Made by a program: the position numbers and the translations under genes. Shown piece after piece: positions 12,601 through 22,849 of a DNA stretch of 64,000 nt. How positions within the stretch are numbered: position 1 is the first letter of the stretch; each line of letters begins with the position of its first letter. The notes under the pieces are model-generated. The model was given only the letters and a program-made list of their open reading frames with translations, was not told the DNA's origin and did not search any database. Source of the stretch: Hymenopellis radicata (lineage: Eukaryota > Basidiomycota > Agaricomycetes > Agaricales > Physalacriaceae); contig JADNRX010000049.1 in assembly GCA_015501595.1 (NCBI GenBank), positions 154,595 through 218,594 on the forward strand, in the 5' to 3' direction.

Positions 12601-13414
12601 GGATATTCCATGCAGGATAGATACCATGATCTGCGTTAGCCTGGCCATCTGCTCAACCAACGGCGCTTTAGTATCAGGCAGAAGGAGGACAGCCAACTCT
12701 TCAGGTGTGAGAGCGTTAAAGTCACTAGGAGAGCTGTCCACTGATATAGGGCTACCGAGAGCTGAAGCACTTGATGTGGGACTGCTCAGAGGCGAAGGGT
12801 GAAGGTCCGGAACCAGTCCTACTTCTTGATATGTGTCGTCTTCAGCTGTTGGAAAGAAACTACAACTATAATCAAGAATATCGTCACAGTCGGGGAAAGG
12901 GTTGAACTGAGAGGAGGCATGCTGTTGTCCAGTGGCGTAGTGCTAACATAATCAGTAGGAGCAACAGCGGGCGACCTGACTCACCGTTCGCAGGGCGTGC
13001 AGCTGCCATAAATTGAGGCGTTCACAGGCATCATCCTCGACATCCAACAGTCGAAGGACGTAAACGTAGGTAAAAACCCCTAACGCGAAGTTCATCTCGA
13101 CGCCCTTAACACCTGGCGGAAGACCTAGGAGCTGGAAGATCCAGGCTTTTAACGGACGCCACTGTGATACCGTTACCAGACGTGTAAGTCTCTTCAAGGG
13201 AATCACTTACGTTTTTAAGATCAGCAAAGTGAGTCAGAAGCCTACTTTGTAAAGCGCGAAAGTCCAGACGGGTACGACCCTCCCGAAGAAGGAGAGACTC
13301 CCGAACGCCATCCGGTAAATCGATCTCTAGAGGGACCTCTGGTGAGGGAAGAGCAACCTCAGATCCTTGAACGACCATGTCGAAGAGGTCGACATAGGGT
13401 GAAGGCTGCAACAT
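9627..13414 (-). CDS. TET/JBP-like 2-oxoglutarate/Fe(II) dioxygenase
   Basis: Starting at the Met at 13414, about a dozen exons splice in frame through short introns (for example 13162-13210, 12943-12984, 12528-12579 and 10078-10129) to a stop at 9627, giving roughly 1100 residues. The N-terminal two thirds is helical or unassigned, with a Pro/Ser-rich linker (about 10870-11110). The C-terminal third is the double-stranded beta-helix dioxygenase seen in fungal TET/JBP-type proteins. The order is GISGHNIFRCDGY, then CAPQHTDDDEGWS supplying the H-x-D iron ligands, then WGYYLRTRPNVAW and, after an intron, NSRDMHGTMLP with the distal His. A basic Arg/Gly/Pro tail follows. Known TET/JBP enzymes oxidise 5-methylcytosine or thymine in nuclear DNA; this substrate is inferred. 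I found no frame break, so it may be functional. Fungal members spread together with DNA transposons. Confidence 0.8.
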
Positions 13415-13605
13415 GGCGGGAACTGCAGTCAACGTCGTCGTCGTCGACGTGAGGGTAGAATGCAAAGAGCCTTATCGTACCCACATGGTGTTATCGCACG
13501 CCATGCGGACTCACGCTGACGCCAGGATTCCTCAGAATATCCACCAGCATGTGTTACATTGGAAAGCTAGCGAAAACAAATACAGTAGATACTGTGAGTT
13601 ATACC

Positions 13606-13731
13606 ATGGAGGAGCCTAAGGCTTATGGTAAACGAGCTTACGAAGTGGTTGGAGAAACGTCGGACAAGAAAGCAAAAACAAATGAACAAGCAAGACACGG
13701 TCCTAGAGAGATCGTAGTAGCTATGCGGTGA
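13606..13731 (+). CDS. Small hypothetical ORF with a basic start
   Basis: The frame reads MEEPKAYGKRAYEVVG and then a Lys-rich stretch before stopping at 13731. It is divergent to the dioxygenase gene, with start codons 192 bp apart. Downstream to about 13980 other frames look protein-like, so this may be exon 1 of a short gene. No family is recognised. Confidence 0.25.
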   Translation: MEEPKAYGKRAYEVVGETSDKKAKTNEQARHGPREIVVAMR

Positions 13732-13739
13732 AAACGGAG

Positions 13740-14479
13740 CAGCAGAATCTGGTAGGAGGAACGGTGGCTGCATCGACAGCGACCCAGTGAAGAAGTCGAA
13801 ACATCGCTGAGTCTGCGGCGAGTCGGGCGCCCGAAAACTGGAGCAAGGAATCGGCGTAAGTACATGGAGAATACAATCATCAATGACAGCGCCATCCGAA
13901 GAACATCGTCGTCTTGGAAAGACCTAAAATCCGTCCTGGCGGCATTTGGTCGTGGTGGAGGAGACAAGTGGTGAGCCTGATACGGACACGAGTCGTAAGT
14001 AGCCAGAATGGTGCGGAATCCTGTGTTATAGGGGGAGGACTGCTCGGCACAGGTCCACTCTCGTCCCAAAACGAAGCGGAGGGAGCCGGTGCCACCGCGT
14101 TCAGATTCAACCGGGAGACCGAAAACTGAACGGTTATCCGGAGAGCGGAATACTCAAAAGCGGTGCTCGGCCTACCAAAGCTGGACCCACAGAACAAACG
14201 CCTGCGCTGCGGTATCCCACTGCTCGAGCTCCGACGCTTGTCGGGCTGTTCTGGCTTCTCGACGGAGTGGACTGAAGTACTGATTGAATTGATATGCTGG
14301 AGAGCAAGCGGTATATGAGGTACGGGTATGCGCGGATATGAGGAAATGATCGTGGCTTTCAAGGTGTTTTCTCTGGCGTTTCGGACACAGAAAGCGGAAG
14401 ACTCGGACAGCGCCTCTTTGAGAGAGATGGGCTTTTTGAGTGTCCAACTCGGTTGGGGAGAAGAGAGGTGTATAGTGTC
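13740..14479. other. No confident gene
   Basis: Long open frames on the minus strand (for example 13880-14362) have no recognisable motif and overlap plus-strand frames of equal quality. I cannot assign coding sense. Confidence 0.35.
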
Positions 14480-15895
14480 GGGGTCATGATATCTCTCTAG
14501 AGATGAGGTATACGACGGAAAGAAGGGAACTCCTCCCGTATATAGTAATGCGGATTGGGCAAGTACTCATCACGGGAGAGGACGGAAGCCGCATATGATG
14601 GGGAACCACGAGAAGGATCCGGACGACGAGTGGAATATTGACAGATGAAGGTGTGGGCAACTGATGTGTCGGGGGCGCGAACTAGGCGGTAGACCCATGC
14701 ACTGTATTGAAGGCTGGCGTACTAAGACTCTGGGCGAAGTCTTATCGGTTGCCTTGACCTCGTGGAAAAGATTGGGCATCAGAATCCTCCCGCTCTCCGA
14801 AGGAAAGGCCTCGCCACCTGGGGAGTATCAGGTTGACTGAGACGGTTGTTGTCTGCAAGTGGGGCATGAGAGGTACTGTGACCATGTTTGCCATTAGAAT
14901 CTCTGGGTGGAACGGCGCGGCGCGCAGTCGCCATTACGGATGGGGGGTGGAGATGGGCGTCGCCTGCGTTGGCGGGGCTTACGGCTCTGCGGGTGAGAAT
15001 TTTACGGGGAGGTCGGTATGGGCATAGTGGAGATGTGCGCCGCCTGCGTTGGCAGGGCTGACCTTGGCGAGAAAGTCGTCTGAGATCCGGCGTCGCCTGC
15101 GTAGGCAGGGCTTAACAGCGTCAGTCCGTGATGAGGGCTAGAAATGGTGAGTTGGGAGTTCAAAAACGAGACAAAGTTCGCACCTGTAACGACAACGGCG
15201 CGTCCTCGTCAATCCCAGGAGAGGGCTCCCACTGGCCCAATAAGCGGCATTTGGTCGGGCTCTGAGGCAGCAATGATGGTAAGAGGTGAAGGGTGTATCA
15301 CGTTGATCGGGACGGCCAGTTTGTCCAAGACGCAGTCAGAGTCGGATACACGCCGACGACGGTGGTGAAGGAGGTTAGACTGTGCTCGAGAGCACAGTCT
15401 GGAACAGCTTACGGTCGTCGTAGTTGGGAGAGCTGATGAGGCTCAAGCCTTCCGCGTGGAAGTCCAACTCAGACCGCCTCGGAGTCCAAGGAAAGTCGGG
15501 GAAGGGCGCAGGTTTATATAGGAGAGAATGTTGATGCTAACCAAAGCGTGTCAAACGGCACGGACGCTCAGTCACATGACTCGACGGGAATTCATCGCCC
15601 GCTCATCGCCCGCTCTTAATCGGGCCGATCCCACCGAGTACAAATAGGGAACAACAGATCGATGAACCTATTTCTCCTAATTCTACACTGTGCACAGCCT
15701 ACAACTAGACTCTCCTCACCCACACCCCCAGCCAAACATCTCCCGCGCACCAGTTGACTTACCTGGCGGCCTCAGCGAGGCATCCTACCCAGCTGCTGCA
15801 GTAACACCGAGGACCCGCTCGTCGCCCGCTCACACCCTCAAAACGCGAGGCCCTTCAAGCTCAGTGAAGTCACAATCCGGTATCTGATCTGTTAG
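14480..15895 (+). repeat. Dispersed repeat, copy B
   Basis: It matches copy C (42885-44100) from GGAAAGAAGGGAACTCCTCC through to CAATCCGGTATCTGATC with base changes and small indels. Its last 300 bp also match copy A. Internally, three copies of CGCCTGCGTTGGCAGGGCT-like sequence lie at about 14955, 15028 and 15090. No intact coding frame is seen. At the point where copy A carries the CACTA-like MITE, this copy has a short extra palindrome CTGTGCACAG. Confidence 0.8.
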
Positions 15896-15984
15896 GTTCT
15901 GACCCAGCGACCTAATATAAACCTTTAACGTGTTTGCTCCGTACCAGGTAGGACATTTTACATGGACTTCTCTATGTACAGTAT

Positions 15985-17010
15985 CTAACAGGTTTGCTCC
16001 GTACCCGATAAATACACACCGAGTTTAACAAGATCAGAACCCCTCATAGTGCCCTCTGATCGAATGCTATGGCAGCGAGCGTATGTAAACTCTTCGGCAA
16101 CAGACACCGACTTCCGTGAAAAATAGCACTCAGCGGAGGCTAGGATGAGATGGTTTGGACATACGTCGTGCAAGTCTAGGAACGTTTGAAGGGCTCGACT
16201 CGACCATCGCAATCGTGTATTCGCATTCACCACGACTCCGAGAGAGGTAAACTAAAGGAGTTGATCATCATCGTCAACATCTTACTCGAGGCGCGGTACC
16301 CCAGCTTTACAAAATCAATGTAGAGTCGCTCGGTTGCCTCAGTGTTATATCCGGCTGCAGACGCCGTGGGATTTAATCATTGGGATGTAGTCGAGCATGG
16401 AGTGGATTTTCGGGATGTTAAAGTGGTCACCCACGCCAGTATCCACGAAGATGTGTTTGTATCCGTGGAAGGTGCGTAGAGCGGTCTCATGGCTTCAAGC
16501 GACGAATCGGATAATGAACTCGAGGACTGTACTACTGAACGGACGCATATCACCACGTTCTTCGACGCGGCACCTGCTATTACCGTCCAGAAGACCTTTT
16601 CCATTTCCCATTTCCTTGTATTGTTCCTGTCCACTGCGTGACAAACAAGATGCCTTTCTTAAAATGGCGGAGATAAGTGCCTGGAAGCGCTTATCGATAT
16701 CTGTCTTGTTCACGTTCGATGCCTCGGTGGCCCGTGACTTCCTTATGTGGTCCTTGAACACACCCTTGTGAAGCTGGTGGAAAATATCGGGGGTAAATTG
16801 GGTAAAACAGTTGAATATGTCGCAGTGCGGTAAGTCTTTCCACGAAGGCACAACAGATCGCAGCGCTAACATCGTGTATTCGCCAGGTTGGTACCCAGCG
16901 GCGACGGCCTGCAGTATGTCGAGTGTTGTCTTTACCTCACGAAGAGGATCATGGTCTGACCCTTACACATTGGACGTTTCAGCATGGTGGGAGAAGAAAG
17001 TCGGTAAGCT
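15985..17010 (-). pseudogene. Plavaka-type transposase relic (CACTA superfamily)
   Basis: Minus-strand blocks in different frames give the family's order. First comes WKDLPHCDIFNCFTQ...DIFHQLHKGVFKDHI (about 16860-16720), then the diverged continuation around 16640-16520 (MEKVFWTVIAGAA). Next is GYNTEATERLYIDFVKLGY (about 16350-16290). The last block ends in FLDLHDV...YARCHSIRSE.TMRGSDLVKLGV (16200-16000). These are characteristic Plavaka transposase segments. The frames shift between blocks and both protein ends are missing, so it is dead. It abuts repeat copy B. It is the only transposase of the CACTA class in the window, which makes its family the natural helper for the MITE at 7.5 kb. Confidence 0.8.
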
Positions 17011-17040
17011 GACACTGACCGTTTATGGCAAGTCAGTCTA

Positions 17041-17581
17041 AAACAAGTCAAGTCAAAGCTCAACGAGTAGTCAAAAAGCAGGTGCTAGGCGACCTCTTTC
17101 TCCGGTTCCTCCGAATTCGACCCACGCTGTGGTTCAGAAAAAGCGCAGAGTCGGATGCGTTCGATTTGGAACGAGACACAGGGGAAAAAGAAGCGTAGGG
17201 TCATACCCAAAAGGCTGCTGCCACCTGTAAGTGCTCGTACTTTGTCTAATATTAATGTCAGCTTCTTTCTGACCCATGCTAGCGCAAGCGCGTACTAACC
17301 ATGAACATGCCAACGTTCAGCTGCTGCGCAGAAGGACAGCGCCGCGGCCAAGTACAAACAGGAGAAACACAAATGTGCGTGGATTTCTCCTCGTGATACA
17401 TTCTACGTCTGAATTTGTTTAGGCGACACGGAGCAGGTCATTGTTACCGATAACCATGCACGATGAGTATATTGATGCACATGGTCGTGACCTGCCGCAG
17501 GAAGGGTGTTACCAGCGAGAAGGTGAACGACAGTATCAGTATCAGCAAGAACGCGGACGACTGACTTGAACTGGACTACAA
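17041..17581. other. No confident gene
   Basis: The stretch contains Lys/Arg-rich open pieces and intron-like signals (GTAAGTGC at about 17230) but no linked exons. It does not supply the missing 5' exons of the adjoining EF-hand fragment. Confidence 0.35.
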
Positions 17582-17833
17582 GATGTTTTCATTCGTGGTT
17601 TCCAGGGGTTCGACAAGGAGCGCAACGGGTTCATCGGTGCCGGAGAGCTGCGCTATATCCTAACACAGCTTGGCGAGAAGATGTCCGATGAGGAGGTGGA
17701 CGAGCTGCTAAAGGGTGTGCAGATTGGCACGCACGTTGTCCTATCATCTCTCCGCTTCTTTCAACCTGACTTGTTTTGCAGTGATGGGAACGTAAACTAC
17801 GAGTCATTCGTGCGCACGATTCTGAGCCAGTGA
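17582..17833 (+). pseudogene. Myosin essential light chain (Cdc4-like), 3' fragment
   Basis: The frame reads FIRGFQGFDKERNGFIGAGE and LRYILTQLGEKMSDEEVDEL, then after a gap DGNVNYESFVRTILSQ-stop at 17831-17833. These are the last two EF-hand-like lobes of the calmodulin-related light chain that binds IQ motifs of class II myosin at the cytokinetic ring. The N-terminal half is absent. The gap at about 17735-17780 ends in a good acceptor (TTTTGCAG) but has no GT donor in a matching phase, so the splice site appears lost. I call it a duplicated, dead gene end. Confidence 0.7.
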
Positions 17834-18268
17834 TTTCGGTTGTTTCCAGCTCCTTACGACCACCTCACGATCGCCTGGTTCTGTTCTGGTTCTATTTATA
17901 ACAATTGATGTTGTTTTTTGAGACAGGACAGCCGATTTCTATGACCGACGAACACTAGTTTTGCCCTGACTTCTTTTGTTGTGGAGGGACGAATGCGATG
18001 TGCACACAAACGATCTTCGTGTCTGGACGCCTACAGCCGAGACTAGATCTCGACAACGTAGACTCTTCGAATGACAGTTTGCAGCCTTCCCACGGAATGT
18101 AAGTACCTATGACTGAACATGCTCTGGGGCAGAGTACGATAGACTACTTTCATGGCAAAACCGAAACTAAGTTGATGGAGGACAGAAGAAATTGGAGGCC
18201 GAAGAATTGGAATTCGTAGGTGCGGTCGGGGATGACAATGTGGTGGATGCAGTATGCTATCCAAGAGG
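17834..18268. other. No gene seen
   Basis: This is the putative 3' flank of both neighbours, which converge here. A few short frames occur but there is no motif. Confidence 0.4.
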
Positions 18269-20181
18269 TTATTGCAGTTGGACGAGGAGACGGCTCGCGG
18301 CTTGGGAATTGGCGAGTTCGAGCAGACCTCGTTCGAGGTTCGTTCGGAGCGCCTGAAGATACTGTACGGCGAGATTAAGATGATCCTTGGGGTTGTCAGA
18401 CGGGCTCAGACATATTTCTAGCGACGGGCATGCTCTGATCAAGCTCTGATAATGATAGATAGGGAAGAATGGAAAGCCCTCGCAGGCTGGGCCGGAACAA
18501 GATGAGATGATGTATTCGAGAGGTATACATTTTAGGACTGTGAAATTGTAATAGTCTCTCTAAAGTATTTACCATTTCCAATTGTGCCTACAAATTTGAA
18601 ACGGGAGCAAACTTTGGTGGGCGGACGGGGAATAAACTTGCGCTGATCAGGACACCATACCACCAACTCTCCCTTTTCTCCTCGAGTGGCCTTGCATCCT
18701 GAAAGATACAGCCAGTCGCAGAAGCTGCATATCACTTCCTGCTCCTCCTTCTTGGAAACGAGTTGCCAAGACTTGAGAGTATGGCACTCAGGGCATCCTA
18801 GAGGAACTGGAACGCCCAGCTGAATTTTAGTGGGCAAGTGGTAGACATAGCGGTGGTGTTCTTTGTTCAGGAGGACACATATCACTGAGTGAAGAGCGAT
18901 CCTTTTGTCCTCCGTTAGAGCATTCGCAATCGACCTCTCGTAGGAATGTCCCAGGATATAGTGTTGTTCTAACACCTCGTTAAGAAAATTGATGGTAAAG
19001 GTTGGGTGCAACTTGTCCCGTTCAAAGCCAATGATGACTTTGAAGAGGCTATGAGAGTTCAGATGACACATTATTACTTGAAGAAGGACACATACTTTTG
19101 ACAATAGAAACTCTCCAGAGCCTTCCGAGACTCTGAAATGAGCCATGGCCCGCCGCAGCATGCAAGAACCAACGTCGCATCTGCCGCGCTCAGTGCCTGT
19201 GCGATCTCACTCTGGGGAGCAAAGAGAAATGGCAAGAACTATTGTACATGTAAGCTGAAAGCGGAAGACATCATAAAACAGCCCAACACACCTGGTCGAT
19301 AGCATAGGCTCTCGGAGGGCTGTCACCATGACTTGGAGCTCCGTGGAGATCCCCCAAATCAGGGGTAGAGTGTGTGTGGATGAAGACGATGATTCGAGTG
19401 AAACTGGAAGAAGCTGTGAATCACTCTTAGACTACAAGAGACAAGCATACCTGATGGAGAGCAACTTCTGTCCAAGACGGGATAGAGTTCTTGTAAAGGT
19501 CGCCATTGATGCTGCGTCCCAGACAGGTTGAATGGCACATCACAGAAAACAAGAGCGTTTCGTGGGTCCATAGACTTCATAAAAAAGGTGTATAACCGAT
19601 TGTAAGCCGCATCAGCAGGACCACCCTCTACTCGGATTGTAACCAGTCGGAAGTTGATGATAACCAGGCCTGAGCTGTCCGACGGGGCAAAGCTCGTCCA
19701 CGTTGTCGTTCCATTGGCAATGGTTGTCGCGTAATTTTTACCATCAATGGTCAAGCCCTTGATGGCGTCAAATATTAGTTGAAGAGATCATAGCACCTCT
19801 TACCCTCCAAGGCTCCTGCTTGGGCTTCGGCCTCTTTTCACCTTTAAGAGAGGATCTGAAAGCAGCCTCGTCCCGATAGTACTGGCTCACATGACAGTGA
19901 GCACATTTAAAGGTTGCTGCCATTAAATCCAGGTCACAGTGGACAGTGATACAACCCTTCGGCGCCTCGGAATGAGTGCTTGCCCGTTGATAACAATACG
20001 CTCTCGGGCATATATCACATCCAATGAGCTCTCCACCCTCCTGGCACATACAGCACACCTTTATATGAATGTCAGCCAAGAAAAGACCAGAACAACACAA
20101 ACAAACCAGGTTTGAGAGCTGAACATCGGTGGTAGTGGATGGAAGATGAAGGGTAAGTGGATCAAAGGGAACACCCCTCAT
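18269..20181 (-). pseudogene. PHD-finger protein of an expanded Agaricomycete family, frame-strained
   Basis: The first blocks run VPFDPLTLHL...LSNL, then across a probable 48-nt intron to a PHD-type zinc finger (CCMCQEGGELIGCDICPRAYC...C.TVHCD...FKCAHCHV; about 20050-19890). Later blocks are GLVIINFRLVTIRVEGG (19650) and, after another intron, HGAPSHGDSPPRAYAIDQ (19300). Next come DATLVLACCGGPWL (19170), a Cys-rich segment GCPECHTLKSW...ICSFCDWLYLSGC (18800-18690), and a last block ending LLVQLQ-stop at 18269. PHD fingers bind histone H3 tails. The order is that of large fungal proteins, but at least two exon junctions (about 19780 and 19390) do not keep frame, so the gene is probably a pseudogene or a poor splice model. 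Function beyond the finger is unknown. Confidence 0.55.
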
Positions 20182-20187
20182 GGTATA

Positions 20188-20431
20188 CTGTAGCGTTTCA
20201 ACCGTATATTCTCATATCGGGTCACGAAGCCTCATGAACCGAACCTATACATATTGCATATTGCATCACAGAGCCTCCTGGCCAGGCACAGGCATCCAAA
20301 AGTGGAAATTTCAGGTCCTGCCTGCAGCGGGCCTGTCCAAATAAGGGAATTTAAGGGTCTATGAACCTATTGGCTGTAAGTTCACAGCATATCGGGTCAC
20401 AAGCCGCGAACCTATGGTTGAAACGCTACAG
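20188..20431. mobile_element. TA-flanked MITE, 244 bp, between the H3-tail ORF and the PHD gene
   Basis: The left end is CTGTAGCGTTTCAACC and the reverse complement of the right end is the same 16 bases. Weaker inverted similarity (CATATCGGGTCAC) continues inside. TA flanks both ends (20186-20187 and 20432-20433), as expected of the Tc1/mariner type. There is no coding capacity. It supplies the last ~25 codons and the stop of the H3-tail ORF unless it is spliced out. Confidence 0.85.
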
Positions 20432-20655
20432 TACCCACATCTGGGTAATTTGGTTATGTCCACCAAGAGACGCGGTTCTAAGCATCCCAGAGCTCGCGCC
20501 CTTCTAGTCGTCGGCGTTCTTGTGGACCGGGTCACAATGCGAATCGTATCTTGTGTCACTTTTTTTTTGCTGGTGTTTGTGCTGGGAGCAAGAATATTGG
20601 CCCGTTGACCTGGCCCTCCAGTGGCCTTGCGAGCGGTTTGCTTTGTACGAGCCAT
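20359..20655 (-). CDS. ORF beginning with a near-exact histone H3 tail (H3 mimic)
   Basis: The ATG at 20655 starts MARTKQTARKATGG. Histone H3 begins ARTKQTARKSTGGKAPRK, so residues 1-9 and 11-13 are identical (only S10 is Ala), including R2, K4 and K9. After Gly13 it diverges into a Ser/Thr/Lys/Arg-rich region with no histone fold. The frame ends at 20359 inside the TA-flanked MITE. Removing the MITE does not give an obvious in-frame join, but the PHD-finger reading begins only a few bases beyond it on the same strand. I therefore infer that this was the first exon of that gene, giving an H3-like tail fused to a PHD protein. H3-tail mimicry normally serves to bind readers or writers of H3. 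Whether it is translated is unknown. Confidence 0.7.
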   Translation of the reverse strand: MARTKQTARKATGGPGQRANILAPSTNTSKKKVTQDTIRIVTRSTRTPTTRRARALGCLEPRLLVDITKLPRCGYCSVSTIGSRLVTRYAVNLQPIGS

Positions 20656-20831
20656 GAGTGGGAAGAAGTGGACGAATTGGACGAAAGTGGCACTAGACGC
20701 GTTGATTGACCACGTGGAAGAAAATTTTGGCGCTCCGACCTCGGTCGTGACTCGTCGACCTTTCATCCGGATATCCCATCAGCACCTTGGCCAGCTGCAC
20801 ATCGATGGCAGGACGGTCTCTGTCTCAAATA

Positions 20832-21190
20832 TTTCCGATGGTTTTCGTTTCAAATGAACGAACTCGCTGCCTCAAACAGGCGGGACCATCTGGACGTTGC
20901 CTCTCTCTTTCCGATGGTTTTCGTTTCAAATGAACGAACTTGCTGCCTCAAACAGGCGGGACCATCTGGACGTTGCCTCTCTCTTTCCGATGGTTTTCGT
21001 TTCAAATGAACGAACTCGCTGCCTCAAACAGGCGGGACCATCTGGACGTTGCCTCTCTCTTTCCGATGGTTTTCGTTTCAAATGAACGAACTCGCTGCCT
21101 CAAACAGGCGGGACCATCTGGACGTTGCCTCTATATTTCCGATGGTTTTCGTTTCAAATGAACGAACTCGCTGCCTCAAACAGGCGGGAC
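20832..21190 (+). repeat. 76-bp minisatellite, about 4.7 units
   Basis: Units start TTTCCGATGGTTTTCGTTTC at 20832, 20908, 20984, 21060 and 21136, exactly 76 bp apart. The last unit is partial, and only a handful of differences are visible. Because 76 is not a multiple of three, open frames across it are shifted repeats of the same peptide and are not genes. It lies about 180 bp upstream of the H3-tail ORF start. Confidence 0.95.
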
Positions 21191-21199
21191 CGCCGGTTT

Positions 21200-22000
21200 C
21201 GATATATCAATGATTTTCAGAAACCCTCGCGCAAAGGTAAAGAACGCGATCTCCTTCATCGGGACTCCTCCAGAGACCCACAGCCCACCGACCTCGACGA
21301 GACACTCATCGCCTTGCGTGGTCGGAACGCAGCGTGCGCGCCCTTTCCCGCTCTCAGACTTTCTGCTCATTGTTTTCCCAGCGCCATCAAACCTCGCGAC
21401 AGGCCAGAGCGCCCAGCTCAGTCGGAACGTTCTCCAAAACTCGCGCCCCAGCCATCTTCCAAGCCGTCGCAATCTCTCAGATGGTCAAACATGTCGGTCC
21501 AGGTCATCGTCTCACGTCCACCACAGGAAGCGGATCCAGATGATTTCTCTCGCCGCCTCAAAATATTATCGTCCCCGTCTCCCCGACTAGCGCAGCAGTC
21601 GGCAAACAGGCCCACAAACTGTTCGATCTAGAGCGGGATCCCATTCCAACCCTTCGCAGGACGGCCGAGGATGCCACCAGCTCTCGTAGCGGACCCACGA
21701 GAGACGCTGCCGCTCGCCAGCTGTTCAATCATCGCAAGGACGACCCTGTTCGCTTTTCAGTCCTTGCACGTCCTCAGGGCCGTCCTATCCCACAACCCCG
21801 GATGTCCCTTCTCCTCTCGCTTCCCAGCCCAGGGCTTCACACAAACGGAAACAGCTGGATACCGGTCATGTTGTCTTTGCTTCTGCCTCGTGGTCTTCAC
21901 TCCAACCTCAGTCCAAACGTACGCGGTCCAAGCACCCCGCGACGGTGGAGGACAAACGAGGATAGGTGATGCGACTTCTTGCGGAGTTGCGATTGACTAT
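21200..22000 (+). other. Possible decayed Pro/Ser-rich coding sequence
   Basis: Plus-strand frames at 21210-21630 and, in a second frame, 21600-21790 (KLFDLERDPIPTLRR, then RQLFNHRKDDPVRFSVLAR) look like the disordered N-terminal part of a protein. No domain is recognised and no frame continues beyond about 21960. Confidence 0.3.
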
Positions 22001-22149
22001 TAAAGATCTCCTTCCACTGCCATCATCATCATCATCATCAATTACACGGCACGGCTTTCCCTGGAGGAGAAGCTGGGTTTAACGCGGGATTATATTTCGC
22101 GACTCGGACTGACATGGAACGAGGTGGAGTACAGGATGTACGAGATCCC

Positions 22150-22598
22150 GTCTCGTAGTGAGAAAGCGGGCGGAGAAGCGTGGCATGCAGGCTATCCTGA
22201 CGAAACTGAGGGACGACCCAGTGTAAGTCGTCCGTTTGTTTCATCGTAAAAACCGTCTTGCTTAACCTGATGTTTTAGCTCCTTCGTATTCCGGGCAGGC
22301 CGTGGACCCCGTCCTTCTAGGCGTTCCCACGTATTTCGATGTCATTCCGAAAAAGCGCGCTCGAGATCTGCGGCTGATCAGAGGCAAGCTGGATTCTGAC
22401 AAGTACGAGACGATAGAGGCGCTCGAGGAGGATATGGCGCTCATGGTCGACAATGCCATAACGTTCAACGGCCTCCAGTCGGACGTGGGCGCTGGTTGCT
22501 GTGGCGTTGCGTCGCATGCAGCAGTGGAGGTCTAGCCAGGACAAGACGAGGAAGGACGTTGATAAGGGTACCCCACAACCGAACAAGAAGGCGAAGTA
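22150..22598 (+). pseudogene. TAF2-type bromodomain fragment
   Basis: Exon-like pieces read RAEKRGMQAILTKLRDDPV up to a GTAAGT donor (22211). After an intron ending TTTTAG come VDPVLLGVPTYFDVIPKK and then IRGKLDSDKYETIEAL..D..LMVDNAITFNG. This is the bromodomain-like segment found at the C-terminal end of fungal TFIID subunit TAF2 and related factors. The frame slips twice: just before VDPV, and again at about 22493, after which VAVALRRMQQWRSSQDKTR continues in a second frame. Upstream TAF2 domains (the M1-peptidase-like body) are absent. It is a dead gene end, and the TAF2 assignment is less sure than the bromodomain. Confidence 0.6.
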
Positions 22599-22600
22599 TG

Positions 22601-22835
22601 TCTGATATGGAACTTTGATACAATTATTACATGAGTGATTGGCGAAGGGTATAAGTATGATGAGGATGAGGATGCAGTGGGTAAAAACAGTGTAGTGTCA
22701 ATCAGTAATGCGCAGAAGAGAAAAAATGATGTGAGATATGTTAAAAAAAGCCCCGCCTCCTACCTGTCGGGCCCCAGTTCTATTAGAGTATTTGATTCTT
22801 CTTCCGGTGTGTCTTTTTGATTCATCCAACGGTCA
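22601..22835. other. Spacer, no gene seen
   Basis: AT-richer sequence with GATGAGGATGAGGATG, lying between two convergent gene fragments. Confidence 0.4.
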
Positions 22836-22849
22836 GGTATCTAGATGTG

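Noticed and set aside
20897..21161. Several overlapping ORFs repeating RWFSFQMNELAASNRRDHLD
   Set aside because: They are frame-shifted readings of the 76-bp minisatellite, not genes.
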